In this document: one piece after another, positions 43,192 to 53,367 of the stretch | Layout: each line of letters opens with the position of its first letter | How positions within the stretch are numbered: position 1 is the stretch's first letter | Assembly: GCA_016933045.1 (NCBI GenBank) | Contig: JAFGBR010000069.1 | Location: forward strand, 1 to 64,000 | Length of the DNA stretch: 64,000 nucleotides | Direction of reading: 5' to 3' | Origin: Marinilabiliaceae bacterium | Lineage (GTDB): Bacteria; Bacteroidota; Bacteroidia; Bacteroidales; Marinilabiliaceae | The notes under the pieces: generated by a model | Told to the model about the DNA's origin: nothing | What the model saw: the letters and a program-made list of their open reading frames with translations, nothing else | Database searches by the model: none | Made by a program: the position numbers and the translations under genes

Positions 43192-45396
43192 TTATTTTGC
43201 TAATGGAACAGTAAAGTAGAAAGTACTACCTTTTTCTAATTCACTTTCTGCCCAAATTTTGCCTTTATTTATTTCAACAAATTCTTTACACAATATTAGT
43301 CCGAGGCCTGATCCTTTTTCGTTAAATGTCCCTTTTGTTGATATATTCGAATCAATTCGAAATAGTTTTTCAAGATTTTCTTGGCTAATTCCTACTCCAG
43401 AATCAGCTACTGATATTTCAACCATTTCATGGTTTCTTTTTGCCGAAACAACTATTGATCCTCCTACTTTTGAGAATTTTATTGCATTACTAATGAGATT
43501 TCTTAAAATGGTGTTAAATAGATTAACATCGGCAAATGCTTCGAGTCTTTTTTCTATTTTGCCAGATATTAATATGTCTTTTTCTTCTGAGCTTAACCGT
43601 AATAATGATATAATATTATTACACTGAATTGATACGTCAAGCTTTTCAGGTGTGTATTGTGTTGATCCAACTTGTGTGCGCGACCATAATAAAAGATTAT
43701 CGACTAGTGCATATAGTTTTTTTGAGTTTGAATGCACCATTTGTGCATAGTCGTGCAAATCCTTTGTGTTATTCGATTCGGCATGAAGTACCAACATTTC
43801 GGAGAATCCGAGTATGGAGTTGATTGGACTTTTTAGGTCGTGACTAATAATTGAAAAAAACTTATCTTTTGTAGCATTTAGATTTTGTAGTTTTTTATTG
43901 TAAACTGAGATGCGACGGTTGACTTTTTGATTTAAAAAAAAGGCTAAGAATAATATGATGGTTATGAGTCCTAAAAAAGCTGAAGTTAAAAGGAATATTT
44001 TTCGTTTATTTTTTTCTTTTAAAAACAGGTGATCGTTGACTTTTTTTTCGGCTATTAATTCCTGGATTATTTTTTCTTTTTTTATTGATCGGTATATAGC
44101 ATCCATTCTTGCCATATATTCGATAGTTTTATCATTTATTATTTTGTCTTTTATTTCGGCATATTTATTTTTATAGTAAAGAGCGTTTTTGTATGAGTTT
44201 TGTTTCTCAAAAAGTTCACTTAGAGCTAGTAAACAATTTGCCTCTTTTTCCTTTTCGCCTATTTTGTTTGCTACTGTTGATGCCTGAGTTAAATAGTTTT
44301 CGGCTAATTCAAAATTATTTAGTGCTATTAGTGTTAAACCTAAATGATATTTAATATCAGCATAGAGTGAAATGTCATGTGTCTCTGTTATTAGTTTAAG
44401 TGCATCTTGATAATATTTTATTGCATATCTGAATTGTCCGCTTTTAAAATGTGTATTGCCAATATTAACATTTACTGTAGCTATTTTTAAGGTGTCTTTT
44501 CTTGATTCCTGTATTGATAAACTATTAAAAAAATTTTCCAAGGCAAGTGCGGTATTGTTCAAATTTAAATAAACTTCACCTATGTTATTTAGGCAAATGC
44601 TTATGCCCGTGGAATCGTTAAGGTCAATGAAAATTTTTTTTGCATTGGTATATGATTCTAATGCTTTTTCGTATTGTTGTGTTTGAATATAAATATTACC
44701 TAAACTGTTTAGTGAATTGGCTTCAATATTTTGATTTTTTGTTTGCGATGCCAGTTCGTTTGCCAGGAGGAGGCATTCAATGGCTTTTGTGTAATTGGCA
44801 AATTGTGAATATACTATCCCTTTATTTGTTAATGTTTTTAGTCGTAGCGATTCATTTGTGTTTTTTATAGCATAATCCATTGCTTTATCAAAAAAATCCA
44901 ATGCTTGAGGGTAGTTTCTTTGATACCAATATGATACTCCTATGTTATTGTAAATATTACCTGTTAAATCATTGTTTTTATCTACTGATGATATGTCGAG
45001 CGATTTCGAAAAGTATTCAATTGCTTTGTCAGGACTGTGTTTTTCATTTAATAATTTTCCGTAAAGGAAAAGCAATTCAGGGAGGTGTGTCTTGAAATTG
45101 TCGTTATTTGTTGCTTTTAAGCATTTTGACAGGATTGAGTCTGTTTCGTTTTTTAGATGTAACGACAGTGCTTTTTTTGCTAATAAAATACCTTTGTTTA
45201 TTTGTTCTTTTGAATTAATTTCTTTTTCGGTATCAGTTAAAAAAATATTAATTTGTTTTTGAAGTTCTTCTGTATTACAAAAAGATATTGAATCGTTGGG
45301 GGTTTGCGCAAACATTATATTTGCACCAGGTGGTGCAAATACCCAGTAGAAGATAATCAGGATATAAACTATTCTCTTCTTTAATACAAGGCACAT
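43192..45396 (-). CDS. TPR-containing membrane histidine kinase
   Basis: 734 residues: signal peptide (about 1-30), roughly nine tetratricopeptide repeats outside the membrane (about 65-430; NIYNNIGVSYWYQRNYPQALDFFDKAMDYA is typical), a coiled coil, a membrane helix (about 465-488), HisKA with His519 in FSIISHDLKSPINSILGFSEM, and HATPase (NLISNAIKFS, SGVGIS, GSGLGLILCKEF). It has no receiver or DNA-binding domain, and no response-regulator gene lies beside it, so its partner is elsewhere. It sits between xseA and xseB, 91 nt after xseA and 4 nt before xseB. Its signal is unknown. Confidence 0.92.
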   Translation of the reverse strand: MCLVLKKRIVYILIIFYWVFAPPGANIMFAQTPNDSISFCNTEELQKQINIFLTDTEKEINSKEQINKGILLAKKALSLHLKNETDSILSKCLKATNNDNFKTHLPELLFLYGKLLNEKHSPDKAIEYFSKSLDISSVDKNNDLTGNIYNNIGVSYWYQRNYPQALDFFDKAMDYAIKNTNESLRLKTLTNKGIVYSQFANYTKAIECLLLANELASQTKNQNIEANSLNSLGNIYIQTQQYEKALESYTNAKKIFIDLNDSTGISICLNNIGEVYLNLNNTALALENFFNSLSIQESRKDTLKIATVNVNIGNTHFKSGQFRYAIKYYQDALKLITETHDISLYADIKYHLGLTLIALNNFELAENYLTQASTVANKIGEKEKEANCLLALSELFEKQNSYKNALYYKNKYAEIKDKIINDKTIEYMARMDAIYRSIKKEKIIQELIAEKKVNDHLFLKEKNKRKIFLLTSAFLGLITIILFLAFFLNQKVNRRISVYNKKLQNLNATKDKFFSIISHDLKSPINSILGFSEMLVLHAESNNTKDLHDYAQMVHSNSKKLYALVDNLLLWSRTQVGSTQYTPEKLDVSIQCNNIISLLRLSSEEKDILISGKIEKRLEAFADVNLFNTILRNLISNAIKFSKVGGSIVVSAKRNHEMVEISVADSGVGISQENLEKLFRIDSNISTKGTFNEKGSGLGLILCKEFVEINKGKIWAESELEKGSTFYFTVPLAK

Positions 45397-45487
45397 ATAA
45401 GTTTATATAAAGTCAAGCTATGAAGTATAAAAATAGATAAAGTTTCAGATAAATCAAATATATAGAAGAATAACACGAAATCTTATT

Positions 45488-46855
45488 TTATTTAACAATA
45501 CTTGTTATTGTGCCTTGGTGAAGAATGGTAGTTAAATCCTGGCCTTTGATTACATTGTTTGGATCTTTTATTATTTTCCCATTTTGATAGGTTATTGAAT
45601 ATCCTTTTTTTAAAACAACAAGAGGATCGTTCAAATGGTTTTGGTTTTCGAAAGATAATATCTTATGTGTTTCGTCTTTTATTCTATGATAACTCCCTCG
45701 TTTTAGATTCTTTTGATGATGTTGTAGTTGGAAATGAGCATTATTTATTTTCTGAATGGAAAGTGAAGCTAGTGTTTCTGCTTTGCGGTGAATTGTTGTA
45801 AGGTTCTTTTTTGTTGTTTGTTCGGCTGTATACTTTAGTAAGTCTTTATATCTTAATATTTTTATGTTTTGTTTTGAAAGATGTTTAAGTATTCGTGGCT
45901 GGAATGAGTTTGCAAGATCTCGAAGTTTTTCTTTTTCATTATATAGTGATTCTTCTAATATGCTGTAGGCTATTTCTTTATATTCTTCTAATTTTAAACT
46001 GAACTGATGATTGTGGTTTATTAAATATTCGGCCACCGCAGTTGGTGTTTTAAGCTGAAGGTGCGATACCATATCGGTAATGGAAGTGTCTCTTTCATGG
46101 CCTATACCTGTTAAAACTGGAAGGGGGAATTGGGCTATGTTTAATGCCAGTATATAAGAATCGAAGCATAACAGATCGGTTGTTGATCCACCTCCTCTTA
46201 TTATGGCTACTGCATCAAAAATATTTTCGTGTTGGTATATCTGTTCCAGTGCGTTAATAATTGATTCTTCGGCTTTTTCGCCTTGCATAATTGCAGGGTA
46301 AAGTTTATGGTAAAAGCAATAGCCAAAAGGGTTTTTGTCAAGTTGATTAACAAAATCTTCGTATCCGGCGGCTGTGGGTGATGAGATGATTGCAATTTTT
46401 TGAATAACATCGGGGCTTTTAAGTTGTTTGTTCATCTCAAATACGCCTTCTTCTTTGAGTTGATTAATGATGAGTTGACGTCGTTGAGCTAAATCGCCAA
46501 GAGTGTAATTCGGATCAATATCTTTAATGTTTAAACTTAATCCATAAACCTCCTGAAACTCAATATTTACGCGTATTAATACTTTTATTCCTGCTGTTAG
46601 TTGTTGCCCTGTACTTGTTTCGAAATAGGGTTTTAACAGTTTAAATGTGTACGACCAAATGGTGGCTTTTATTCGTGCTATTATTTGATCTGAATTACTG
46701 TTTTTTTCTATTAATTCGAGATAACAATGACCGTTGGGGTTTACCTTAATATCGCTTATTTCGGCAATTACCCAAATCGATTCCCAGTATTTCTCTGCAA
46801 TTGATTCTTTTATATTTTTACATAAAGAATATAATGAAATGGACGATTGGGGCAT
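45488..46855 (-). CDS. xseA: Exodeoxyribonuclease VII large subunit
   Basis: 455 residues, a normal length. N-terminal OB-fold (WVIAEISDIKVNPNGHCYLELIEK), catalytic domain with FGYCFYHKLYPAIMQGEKAEESI, VAIIRGGGSTTDLLCFDSY and LTGIGHERDTSITDM, then a long helical region that binds XseB. It starts 4 nt after the end of the subtilase gene, so the two overlap in expression. Confidence 0.96.
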   Translation of the reverse strand: MPQSSISLYSLCKNIKESIAEKYWESIWVIAEISDIKVNPNGHCYLELIEKNSNSDQIIARIKATIWSYTFKLLKPYFETSTGQQLTAGIKVLIRVNIEFQEVYGLSLNIKDIDPNYTLGDLAQRRQLIINQLKEEGVFEMNKQLKSPDVIQKIAIISSPTAAGYEDFVNQLDKNPFGYCFYHKLYPAIMQGEKAEESIINALEQIYQHENIFDAVAIIRGGGSTTDLLCFDSYILALNIAQFPLPVLTGIGHERDTSITDMVSHLQLKTPTAVAEYLINHNHQFSLKLEEYKEIAYSILEESLYNEKEKLRDLANSFQPRILKHLSKQNIKILRYKDLLKYTAEQTTKKNLTTIHRKAETLASLSIQKINNAHFQLQHHQKNLKRGSYHRIKDETHKILSFENQNHLNDPLVVLKKGYSITYQNGKIIKDPNNVIKGQDLTTILHQGTITSIVK

Positions 46856-46859
46856 GGTT

Positions 46860-48467
46860 TTAAGGTTTAATTATTTTCTTCGATATATTAAATTTATCAT
46901 TGAATAGTTGTATAATATATACTCCCTTTGGAATTGATTGTTTTATACATATTGTTGATTCTGAACTTTTGAATTTCATTAGGCAATTTCCTGAAATGTT
47001 TATTAGTTGAACGGTATATGGTTTTGTGTGGTTTTTTAAAAATATTGTAATGTAACCATTGGGGTCTGTCCAAGCTTTTATTTCTACATTTGAGTTCTTA
47101 TGTAAATCTTTTGCAAAGTTTGGAATTCCATATCCATAATACTTATTTGGATTTGAATACTTACTCCCTGATTTGCGAATAGTATTGATAATGTTGTATG
47201 AATTACTTGAAGGGAGTGACTCCCATAAACATGCTGCAAGTCCTGATATTACAGGTGCAGCATACGAAGTCCCATGTCCTCGTTTTATGGTTCCATCCAT
47301 GTCCTGAACTGCATTGTAAACTCCCATGCATATTACATCGGGTTTAATTTGATTGATATATGGGTTGCCTATTGATGAAAATGATGCGAGTAATGAGTCT
47401 TTCGTCATGGCACCGATGCATAATACGTCCGGTGCATCTGATGGTGTTGAAATATATTGCCAGTCTGAATTCCCTTCATTGCCTGCACTTACAACTACAA
47501 CCATTCCTTTACTAACAGCTATATTTGCAGCCTTCGAAATTCTTGACGTGCCATCGAGTTGTGATGGTAAAAAGTTTAATTCTTCATTGTCGAAGGTGGT
47601 GTATCCGAGTGATGAATTAATAATATCTACTCCTACACTGTCGGCAAATTCAGCAGCACAAACCCAATAATCTCCTTCTATCGGGAATTCAGAAGTTGCA
47701 TCTTCGGTTCTCAATAACCAAAATGATGCTTTTGGTGCTGTGCCCAGGTATGAACCTGAGATATTGCCTCCAATTATCGATAATACATGCATGCCATGAG
47801 GGTGTGTTGTATAAATGTTGGAATTAGGGTCGACAAAATCTTTGGTTCCTAATATTTGGTTGTTCTTGAATAGATTTTGAAAACATGGAAGGTAATTTAC
47901 TCCATAAAAACCCGCATCAATGATAGCTATATGTTTTCCTTCTCCTAAAAAACCGAAATTGTGTAAGCTGGTTCCATTTACTGTTGATATTTGATCATAA
48001 GCATCTCCGTATATAAGTGATTTGTTATGCTCTGATGTTTTTAACGTTGTTAATTTATCGAATTTTGGAGTATTATCGGTAGTAATGAAACCTTTATTTA
48101 AACTTACGGTTTTTATAAAATGTAATTGTTTTATTGTGTCTATTAGATTTAGGTCATTACACTTTATTATTGCCCCATTAAGCCATTTTGAGGTGTTTAT
48201 TATATTTACATTTAGCTTTTTTAGTTTGTTTATGTATGTTTCTGATACCCCAAGATCTGTTGAGTCAATTTTTATTCCCTGATTTGATCGTCGTTGAATT
48301 GCTCGTTGTGAAAGGAATAATTCTGGATGATTGATTTGATGGGGGGTACCTTTTTTATCAATGAATGTGACAAAAAAGCAGATGTCACTTTGTGCTATGC
48401 ATAATGTATATTGGTATCCAACCAATAAAAATATTATTATAGTTTTTAATAATATGTTTTTTTTCAA
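46860..48467 (-). CDS. Subtilisin-like serine protease (S8), T9SS-secreted
   Basis: 535 residues with signal peptide (about 1-26), an S8 domain and a T9SS-like tail. Catalytic residues: Asp184 (AIIDAGFYG), His224 (THPHGMHVLSIIGG), Asn330 (VVVSAGNEGN, oxyanion hole), Ser401 (GHGTSYAAPVISG). An N-terminal pro-region (about 28-150) with FLSQRAIQRRSNQGI is typical of a Bacteroidota S8 group. The only in-frame start is a TTG at 48467; it overlaps the TGA of an upstream 53-codon frame (TTGA), suggesting coupled translation. It precedes xseA by 4 nt. Confidence 0.92.
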   Translation of the reverse strand: MKKNILLKTIIIFLLVGYQYTLCIAQSDICFFVTFIDKKGTPHQINHPELFLSQRAIQRRSNQGIKIDSTDLGVSETYINKLKKLNVNIINTSKWLNGAIIKCNDLNLIDTIKQLHFIKTVSLNKGFITTDNTPKFDKLTTLKTSEHNKSLIYGDAYDQISTVNGTSLHNFGFLGEGKHIAIIDAGFYGVNYLPCFQNLFKNNQILGTKDFVDPNSNIYTTHPHGMHVLSIIGGNISGSYLGTAPKASFWLLRTEDATSEFPIEGDYWVCAAEFADSVGVDIINSSLGYTTFDNEELNFLPSQLDGTSRISKAANIAVSKGMVVVVSAGNEGNSDWQYISTPSDAPDVLCIGAMTKDSLLASFSSIGNPYINQIKPDVICMGVYNAVQDMDGTIKRGHGTSYAAPVISGLAACLWESLPSSNSYNIINTIRKSGSKYSNPNKYYGYGIPNFAKDLHKNSNVEIKAWTDPNGYITIFLKNHTKPYTVQLINISGNCLMKFKSSESTICIKQSIPKGVYIIQLFNDKFNISKKIIKP

Positions 48468-48625
48468 CCTAACATTTTTTTATAGTTCGAATAGCCTGCT
48501 TCTGAGAAAATAGCATGATTATATTCATAAATGTTTCGCGATATATCGGGATAAGTTGTTTTTAGTTTTAAACATACTTGTTTTATGAAATTTTCATATA
48601 TTATTATGGAGTTGGCATTATTAAT
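48464..48625 (-). other. Protein-like open frame without canonical start
   Basis: A 53-codon frame between the MORN gene and the subtilase gene reads as convincing protein (YENFIKQVCLKLKTTYPDI, then SEAGYSNYKKMLG) but has no ATG/GTG/TTG near its beginning. It overlaps the end of the MORN gene and its TGA overlaps the TTG start of the subtilase. It may be a relic, a product of frameshifting from the MORN gene end, or a gene using an unusual start. Confidence 0.3.
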
Positions 48626-49467
48626 TCAGGATTGTTTAGATACTGTTCGGGGTCTTTTAGTATTGATCTGTTTTTTTCTAGCTCATCAAATATTGCTTTT
48701 TCTCTTTTTTCTAACAATTCGGGGTTGGTTGGTACTCCTTTATTAAATTCAATTTCTTTTATTTTTTTACCTTTTTCATCAAAAAAAGTCCAAATGCCAT
48801 GTTCAAATCCTTCGTAATAATTTCCATTTATTTCTGTAATGCCATTTTCGAAAAAATAGAGGTATGAGCCATGTATTTTGTTGTTTTTATTTTGTGTGAC
48901 CATTTTTTTGTTCCCAGTTATGAAATATTGAGACCATGGTCCTTCTTTTACATTGTTTTTCCACGATATTTTTTCGGCAATCTCTCCGCTTGAGTAATAA
49001 ATGTATTCTATTCCTTCTTTAAGTCCGTTTTTGTAAGTTTCTTTCGATGATAATTCGCCTTTTGAATTGAAGAATATCCATGTGCTGTCTTTTAAATTAT
49101 TATTAACGTAATTTCCTTTAGCAATTAGTGTTCCTTTTTCGTTGAACATCTCAGCATTACCTTTTGTGCAGGTTTCGTTATAATTTATTTTTACTTGTAG
49201 TTTGCCCGATGGGTAATAGCGCTGAAGAAGCCCAACGGGTTTGTCATTTTTAAAAAAGGCAGTATATGCTTTGTTACCATTTGGATAATCCTTCTCCCAT
49301 TTGCCTTGTTTTTTTCCCGTTTTGTCTGTTTTATTAATGTTTTCTGATTTTATTTTTGCCGACGGAGTAGTTATTGCCGGTTTTTCAAATAAATCTAAAC
49401 CTTGTGCAGTTGTAATTAATTGACTTAAACTGAAAAATGCTATTAATAAGAATGTTTTATAGTTCAT
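48604..49467 (-). CDS. MORN-repeat (YwqK-like) secreted protein
   Basis: 287 residues: signal peptide (about 1-22, ITTAQG) and some eight MORN_2 repeats with the usual G-x-W-x-x-Y/F pattern (KQGKWEKDYPNGNKAYTAFFKND, KEGPWSQYFITGNKKM, EHGIWTFFDEKGKKIKEIEF). Such proteins are labelled YwqK-family antitoxins in databases by similarity to a Bacillus immunity-type protein, but in Bacteroidota they are mostly periplasmic with unknown role. No toxin gene is adjacent. It is first in the minus-strand run leading to xseB. Confidence 0.85.
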   Translation of the reverse strand: MNYKTFLLIAFFSLSQLITTAQGLDLFEKPAITTPSAKIKSENINKTDKTGKKQGKWEKDYPNGNKAYTAFFKNDKPVGLLQRYYPSGKLQVKINYNETCTKGNAEMFNEKGTLIAKGNYVNNNLKDSTWIFFNSKGELSSKETYKNGLKEGIEYIYYSSGEIAEKISWKNNVKEGPWSQYFITGNKKMVTQNKNNKIHGSYLYFFENGITEINGNYYEGFEHGIWTFFDEKGKKIKEIEFNKGVPTNPELLEKREKAIFDELEKNRSILKDPEQYLNNPELIMPTP

Positions 49468-49569
49468 TTTTTAACTGTTTTATCTGTTTTGTAAAAGTAA
49501 TGAAACACCATTTTTTTACAAACATTTTTGTTGGTGTTATAGTTTTTTGGTTGATATACGTTTATAAAC

Positions 49570-49599
49570 AAAAAAAGTCCTCAATTGAGGACTTTTTTT
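49570..49599. terminator. Bidirectional terminator after dnaK
   Basis: AAAAAAGTCCTCAATTGAGGACTTTTTTT is a self-complementary hairpin with T tracts on both strands, 21 nt past the dnaK stop and upstream of the MORN gene. Confidence 0.9.
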
Positions 49600-49620
49600 G
49601 TTTATAAATAATGAGGTAGA

Positions 49621-51528
49621 TTACTTCACTTCTTCAAAGTCAACATCTGTTACTTCATCATCGCCTTTTGAGCCAGAATTACTGCTTCCTGATGATGCGT
49701 TGGCATCAGGGCTTGGTTGTTGAGCTTGTCCGGCGTTATACATTTCTTGTGAGGCAGCCTGAAATACCTGATTTAGTTCAGTAGTTGCTGAATCAATACC
49801 TGGAATATCTTTGTTTTTGTGAGCTTCCTTTAGTTTAGTAAGAGCTGCTTCTATTGGAACTTTTTTATCGGCTGGCAGTTTGTCTCCAAAATCCTTTAAT
49901 TGTTTCTCGGTTTGGAAAATTAAACTGTCTGCATGATTTAATTTATCAATTTGTTCTTTTGCAGCTTTATCAGCTTCTGCATTTGCTTCAGCTTCTGTTT
50001 TCATCTTTTTTATTTCGTCATCTGACAATCCTGATGAAGCTTCAATACGAATACTTTGCTCTTTACCGGTTGCTTTATCTTTAGCAGTTACATGCAAAAT
50101 GCCATTTGCGTCAATATCGAATGTTACTTCAATTTGAGGTACCCCTCTTGGTGATGGTGGAATGCCATCTAAGTGGAACCGACCAATAGTTTTGTTGTCT
50201 TTTGCCATTGGTCTTTCACCCTGTAATACGTGAATTTCTACAGATGGCTGGTTGTCGGCAGCAGTTGTAAATGTTTCCGATTTTTTAGTAGGAATAGTTG
50301 TATTTGCTTCAATTAATTTGGTCATTACACTACCCATTGTTTCAATACCTAGCGAAAGAGGAGTTACATCAAGTAATAAAACATCTTTCACTTCGCCGGT
50401 TAAAACACCACCTTGAATTGCAGCACCAACAGCAACTACTTCATCGGGGTTAACTCCTTTCGAAGGTTTTTTACCAAAAAAGTCTTCAACAATTTTCTGA
50501 ATTGCAGGAATACGTGTTGATCCGCCTACTAAAATAACTTCGTCAATTTCAGAAGCTGAAATTCCAGCATCTTTTAAAGCTAATTTACAAGGTTCTAATG
50601 TGCGTTGGATTAATTTATCAGCCAATTGTTCGAATTGTGCTTTGCTTAACGAACGCACCAAGTGTTTCGGAATGCCATCAACAGGCATAATATATGGTAA
50701 ATTTATTTCTGTAGATGTTGAACTTGAAAGTTCTATTTTAGCTTTTTCGGCAGCATCTTTTAACCGCTGAAGAGCCATAGCATCTTTTCTTAAATCAAGA
50801 CCCTCATCTTTTAAAAATTCATCAGCAAGCCAGTTAATAATAACATCATCAAAATCATCACCGCCAAGGTGAGTATCTCCATTTGTCGATTTAACTTCAA
50901 AAACACCATCTCCTAATTCTAGTATAGAAATATCGAAAGTGCCACCACCCAAGTCAAATACAGCAACTTTCATTTCTCTGTCCATCTTATCAAGCCCGTA
51001 AGCTAATGATGCAGCAGTGGGTTCGTTAATGATTCGACGAACTTTTAATCCTGCAATTTCGCCGGCTTCTTTTGTTGCTTGGCGTTGTGCATCGTTAAAA
51101 TATGCAGGAACTGTAATAACTGCTTCTGTTACTTCTTGTCCAAGATAATCTTCTGCTGTTTTTTTCATCTTCTGAAGAACCATTGCAGAGATTTCTTGTG
51201 GAGAATATAAACGATCGTCAATTTTTACCCTGGGGGTGTTGTTGTCGCCTTTTACTACATCGTATGGAACACGTTTTACTTCGTTAGGGATTTCGTTGTA
51301 CATCGATCCCATAAAACGTTTAATGGAATAGATTGTTTTGTGTGGATTGGTAATAGCCTGTCTTTTGGCCGGATCACCAACTTTTCGTTCTCCGTTTTCA
51401 ATAAAAGCCACAATTGATGGCGTTGTTCTTTTTCCTTCGCTGTTAGGAATTACTACAGGTTCACTACCCTCCATTACCGATACACAGGAGTTGGTTGTGC
51501 CTAAGTCAATACCAATAATTTTTCCCAT
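49621..51528 (-). CDS. dnaK: Chaperone DnaK (Hsp70)
   Basis: 635 residues, full length. [11 protein letters not shown] at the N-terminus, [60 protein letters not shown], substrate-binding domain with [17 protein letters not shown], and a C-terminal [13 protein letters not shown] tail that matches the EEVD-like ends of bacterial DnaK. It refolds proteins with DnaJ and GrpE; neither gene is adjacent, which is common in Bacteroidota. Transcribed alone. Confidence 0.99.
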   Translation of the reverse strand: MGKIIGIDLGTTNSCVSVMEGSEPVVIPNSEGKRTTPSIVAFIENGERKVGDPAKRQAITNPHKTIYSIKRFMGSMYNEIPNEVKRVPYDVVKGDNNTPRVKIDDRLYSPQEISAMVLQKMKKTAEDYLGQEVTEAVITVPAYFNDAQRQATKEAGEIAGLKVRRIINEPTAASLAYGLDKMDREMKVAVFDLGGGTFDISILELGDGVFEVKSTNGDTHLGGDDFDDVIINWLADEFLKDEGLDLRKDAMALQRLKDAAEKAKIELSSSTSTEINLPYIMPVDGIPKHLVRSLSKAQFEQLADKLIQRTLEPCKLALKDAGISASEIDEVILVGGSTRIPAIQKIVEDFFGKKPSKGVNPDEVVAVGAAIQGGVLTGEVKDVLLLDVTPLSLGIETMGSVMTKLIEANTTIPTKKSETFTTAADNQPSVEIHVLQGERPMAKDNKTIGRFHLDGIPPSPRGVPQIEVTFDIDANGILHVTAKDKATGKEQSIRIEASSGLSDDEIKKMKTEAEANAEADKAAKEQIDKLNHADSLIFQTEKQLKDFGDKLPADKKVPIEAALTKLKEAHKNKDIPGIDSATTELNQVFQAASQEMYNAGQAQQPSPDANASSGSSNSGSKGDDEVTDVDFEEVK

Positions 51529-51577
51529 TTTTATTAAAGATTATATTAATTCATTCAAATTTTCATTAACTCACTTG

Positions 51578-51600
51578 TGGCAATTCAAAGGTTGTGCCAA
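51578..51600 (-). promoter_or_regulatory. Candidate promoter/operator of dnaK
   Basis: On the minus strand TTGGCAC is followed by AACCTTTGAA and TTGCCA. The first part resembles a sigma-54 -24 element, but the -12 GC is GA. AACCTTTG is one base off the TAnnTTTG box. TGGCA-N12-TGCCA is also an inverted repeat that a repressor could use. It lies about 50-70 nt before the ATG; which reading is right cannot be decided here. Confidence 0.3.
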
Positions 51601-51767
51601 TTATAAAATGAATTGTTTTTTATGAAAAAATGACAAATAGATATAATAGTGATTTGTTTTTTGTCATTATAATGTGACAAGACGTCATGGTGTCTGTTTT
51701 GTTTTTTCTTTGTTTTTCTTTTTAATTAGCTGAATAACGATAGTTATTATTCCATAATTAATATTTG

Positions 51768-51775
51768 TACATTTG
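51768..51775 (+). promoter_or_regulatory. -7 box (TACATTTG) for panB
   Basis: Exact TAnnTTTG match. Transcription would begin near 51782, which favours the downstream ATG (51796) as the start. Confidence 0.4.
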
Positions 51776-51795
51776 CGGATGTTAAAATGAAGATT

Positions 51796-52614
51796 ATGTC
51801 AGTACATAAAAATAAACCTCGAAAGGTTACTACCCATGTGCTTATGGAGATGAAGCATACCGGTGAAAAAATTGCAATGCTTACAGCTTATGATTATTCA
51901 ATGGCTAAAATACTTGATAAAGCCGGTTTAGATGTAATTTTGGTGGGTGATTCTGCTTCAAATGTTATTGCAGGATGGGAAACAACACTTCCTATTACTT
52001 TGGATCAGATGATTTATCATGGAGCTTCTGTGGTTCGTGCTGTTGATAGGGCTTTGGTGGTTGTTGATATGCCTTTTGGCTCTTATCAGGGAAATTCGAA
52101 GGAGGCTCTTAATTCGGCCATTAAAATCATGAAGGAAACGGCTGCTGATGCTGTTAAATTAGAGGGTGGTAAAGAGATTATTGAATCGGTAAACAGAATT
52201 ATTTCGGCCGGAATTCCGGTAATGGGTCATTTGGGTTTGACGCCTCAGTCGATTAATAAGTTTGGTACGTATACTGTTAGAGCAAAAGATGAGGAAGAAG
52301 CTGTGAAATTACGTGAAGATGCTTTGTTGCTGCAAAATGCAGGTTGTTTTGGTGTTGTTTTGGAAAAAATACCTGCTAAACTGGCTCAATTAGTAACTAA
52401 AGATTTGGTTATTCCAACCATTGGAATTGGTGCCGGAGCCGGTGTTGATGGGCAGGTTTTAGTATTACACGATATGCTTGGCATTACACAGGAGTTTTCA
52501 CCTCGTTTTTTAAGGCGTTATAATAACTTATTTGAACAAATAAGTGGATCTGTTACTAGTTATATTAATGATGTTAAGGCTGTTGATTTTCCAAATAATA
52601 AGGAACAGTATTAA
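51796..52614 (+). CDS. panB: 3-methyl-2-oxobutanoate hydroxymethyltransferase
   Basis: 272 residues from the ATG at 51796 (an ATG at 51787 would add three). First step of pantothenate synthesis: transfers a hydroxymethyl group from methylene-tetrahydrofolate to alpha-ketoisovalerate. Seen: [87 protein letters not shown] and [23 protein letters not shown]. Metal-binding Asp residues in VGDS and VVDMPF are intact. panC is not in this window. A pseudouridine synthase gene follows after 57 nt. Confidence 0.98.
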   Translation: MSVHKNKPRKVTTHVLMEMKHTGEKIAMLTAYDYSMAKILDKAGLDVILVGDSASNVIAGWETTLPITLDQMIYHGASVVRAVDRALVVVDMPFGSYQGNSKEALNSAIKIMKETAADAVKLEGGKEIIESVNRIISAGIPVMGHLGLTPQSINKFGTYTVRAKDEEEAVKLREDALLLQNAGCFGVVLEKIPAKLAQLVTKDLVIPTIGIGAGAGVDGQVLVLHDMLGITQEFSPRFLRRYNNLFEQISGSVTSYINDVKAVDFPNNKEQY

Positions 52615-52671
52615 TATATATATTGTTGTCCTTTTGAATATAGTATTAATTTATAATGTGTTGTAAAAAAG

Positions 52672-53367
52672 ATGGGTGAAAAGAGAATGCCGATTGTATT
52701 GTATGAAGATAATCATATTATTGCTATAAATAAAACCAATCATGACTTGGTTCAGGGAGATAATAGCGGTGATGAACCATTGAGTGACATGGTAAAGGCA
52801 TATATAAAAGAGAAGTATAATAAGCCTGGTGATGTTTATTTAGGTGTTGTACACCGTCTTGACAGACCTGTTAGTGGTGTTGTTTTATTTGCCCGTACAA
52901 GTAAAGCTTTAACTCGTTTAAACAAGATGTTTATTGAGAAAGAAGTTAAAAAAACTTATTGGGCTATTGTAAAAGAATTACCGGAGCATGATGAGGAAAC
53001 TTTGATTCACCACATGCTTAAAGATTCTAATAAAAATAAATCGTACGCTTTTTTAAAGCCACGAAAAGGAACAAAGGAGGCTGAGTTAAAATATAAACTT
53101 ATTTCAAGTACTTCGAATTATCATTTGTTGGAGGTTGAGTTAAAGACAGGACGACATCATCAGATTAGATGCCAGCTTGCTAAAATTGGTTGTCCAATAA
53201 AAGGTGATTTAAAATATGGATTCCCTCGTTCAAACCAAGATGGAGGAATAGGGTTACATGCTCGTAGTATTGAATTTATTCATCCGGTAAAAAATGAACC
53301 TGTTATTATTGTAGCAGAAGCTCCCTCTAACGAGGTGCTTTGGAAGGAATTTCAGAATATACATTAA
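52672..53367 (+). CDS. RluA-family pseudouridine synthase
   Basis: 231 residues, one catalytic domain without an N-terminal S4 domain. Catalytic Asp in GVVHRLDRPVSGVVLFARTSKALTRL; also KTYWAIVKELPEH, LLEVELKTGRHHQIRCQLAKIGCPIKGDLKYG and GIGLHARSIEFIHP. It converts uridine to pseudouridine in rRNA or tRNA; the short form resembles the TruC/RluA group, but the exact site cannot be assigned. It converges on cdd with a 4-bp overlap of their 3' ends. Confidence 0.92.
   Translation: MGEKRMPIVLYEDNHIIAINKTNHDLVQGDNSGDEPLSDMVKAYIKEKYNKPGDVYLGVVHRLDRPVSGVVLFARTSKALTRLNKMFIEKEVKKTYWAIVKELPEHDEETLIHHMLKDSNKNKSYAFLKPRKGTKEAELKYKLISSTSNYHLLEVELKTGRHHQIRCQLAKIGCPIKGDLKYGFPRSNQDGGIGLHARSIEFIHPVKNEPVIIVAEAPSNEVLWKEFQNIH

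Noticed and set aside
48491-48500. A third copy of GCAGGCTAT (minus strand) upstream of the subtilase start
   Set aside because: The 5-bp stem and 6-nt loop of copies A and B are not present before it, and it lies within a protein-like frame; a 9-mer match is not improbable by chance.
48604-49467. MORN/YwqK protein as antitoxin of a toxin-antitoxin pair
   Set aside because: No toxin gene is adjacent and a signal peptide is present; the database label alone is not evidence.
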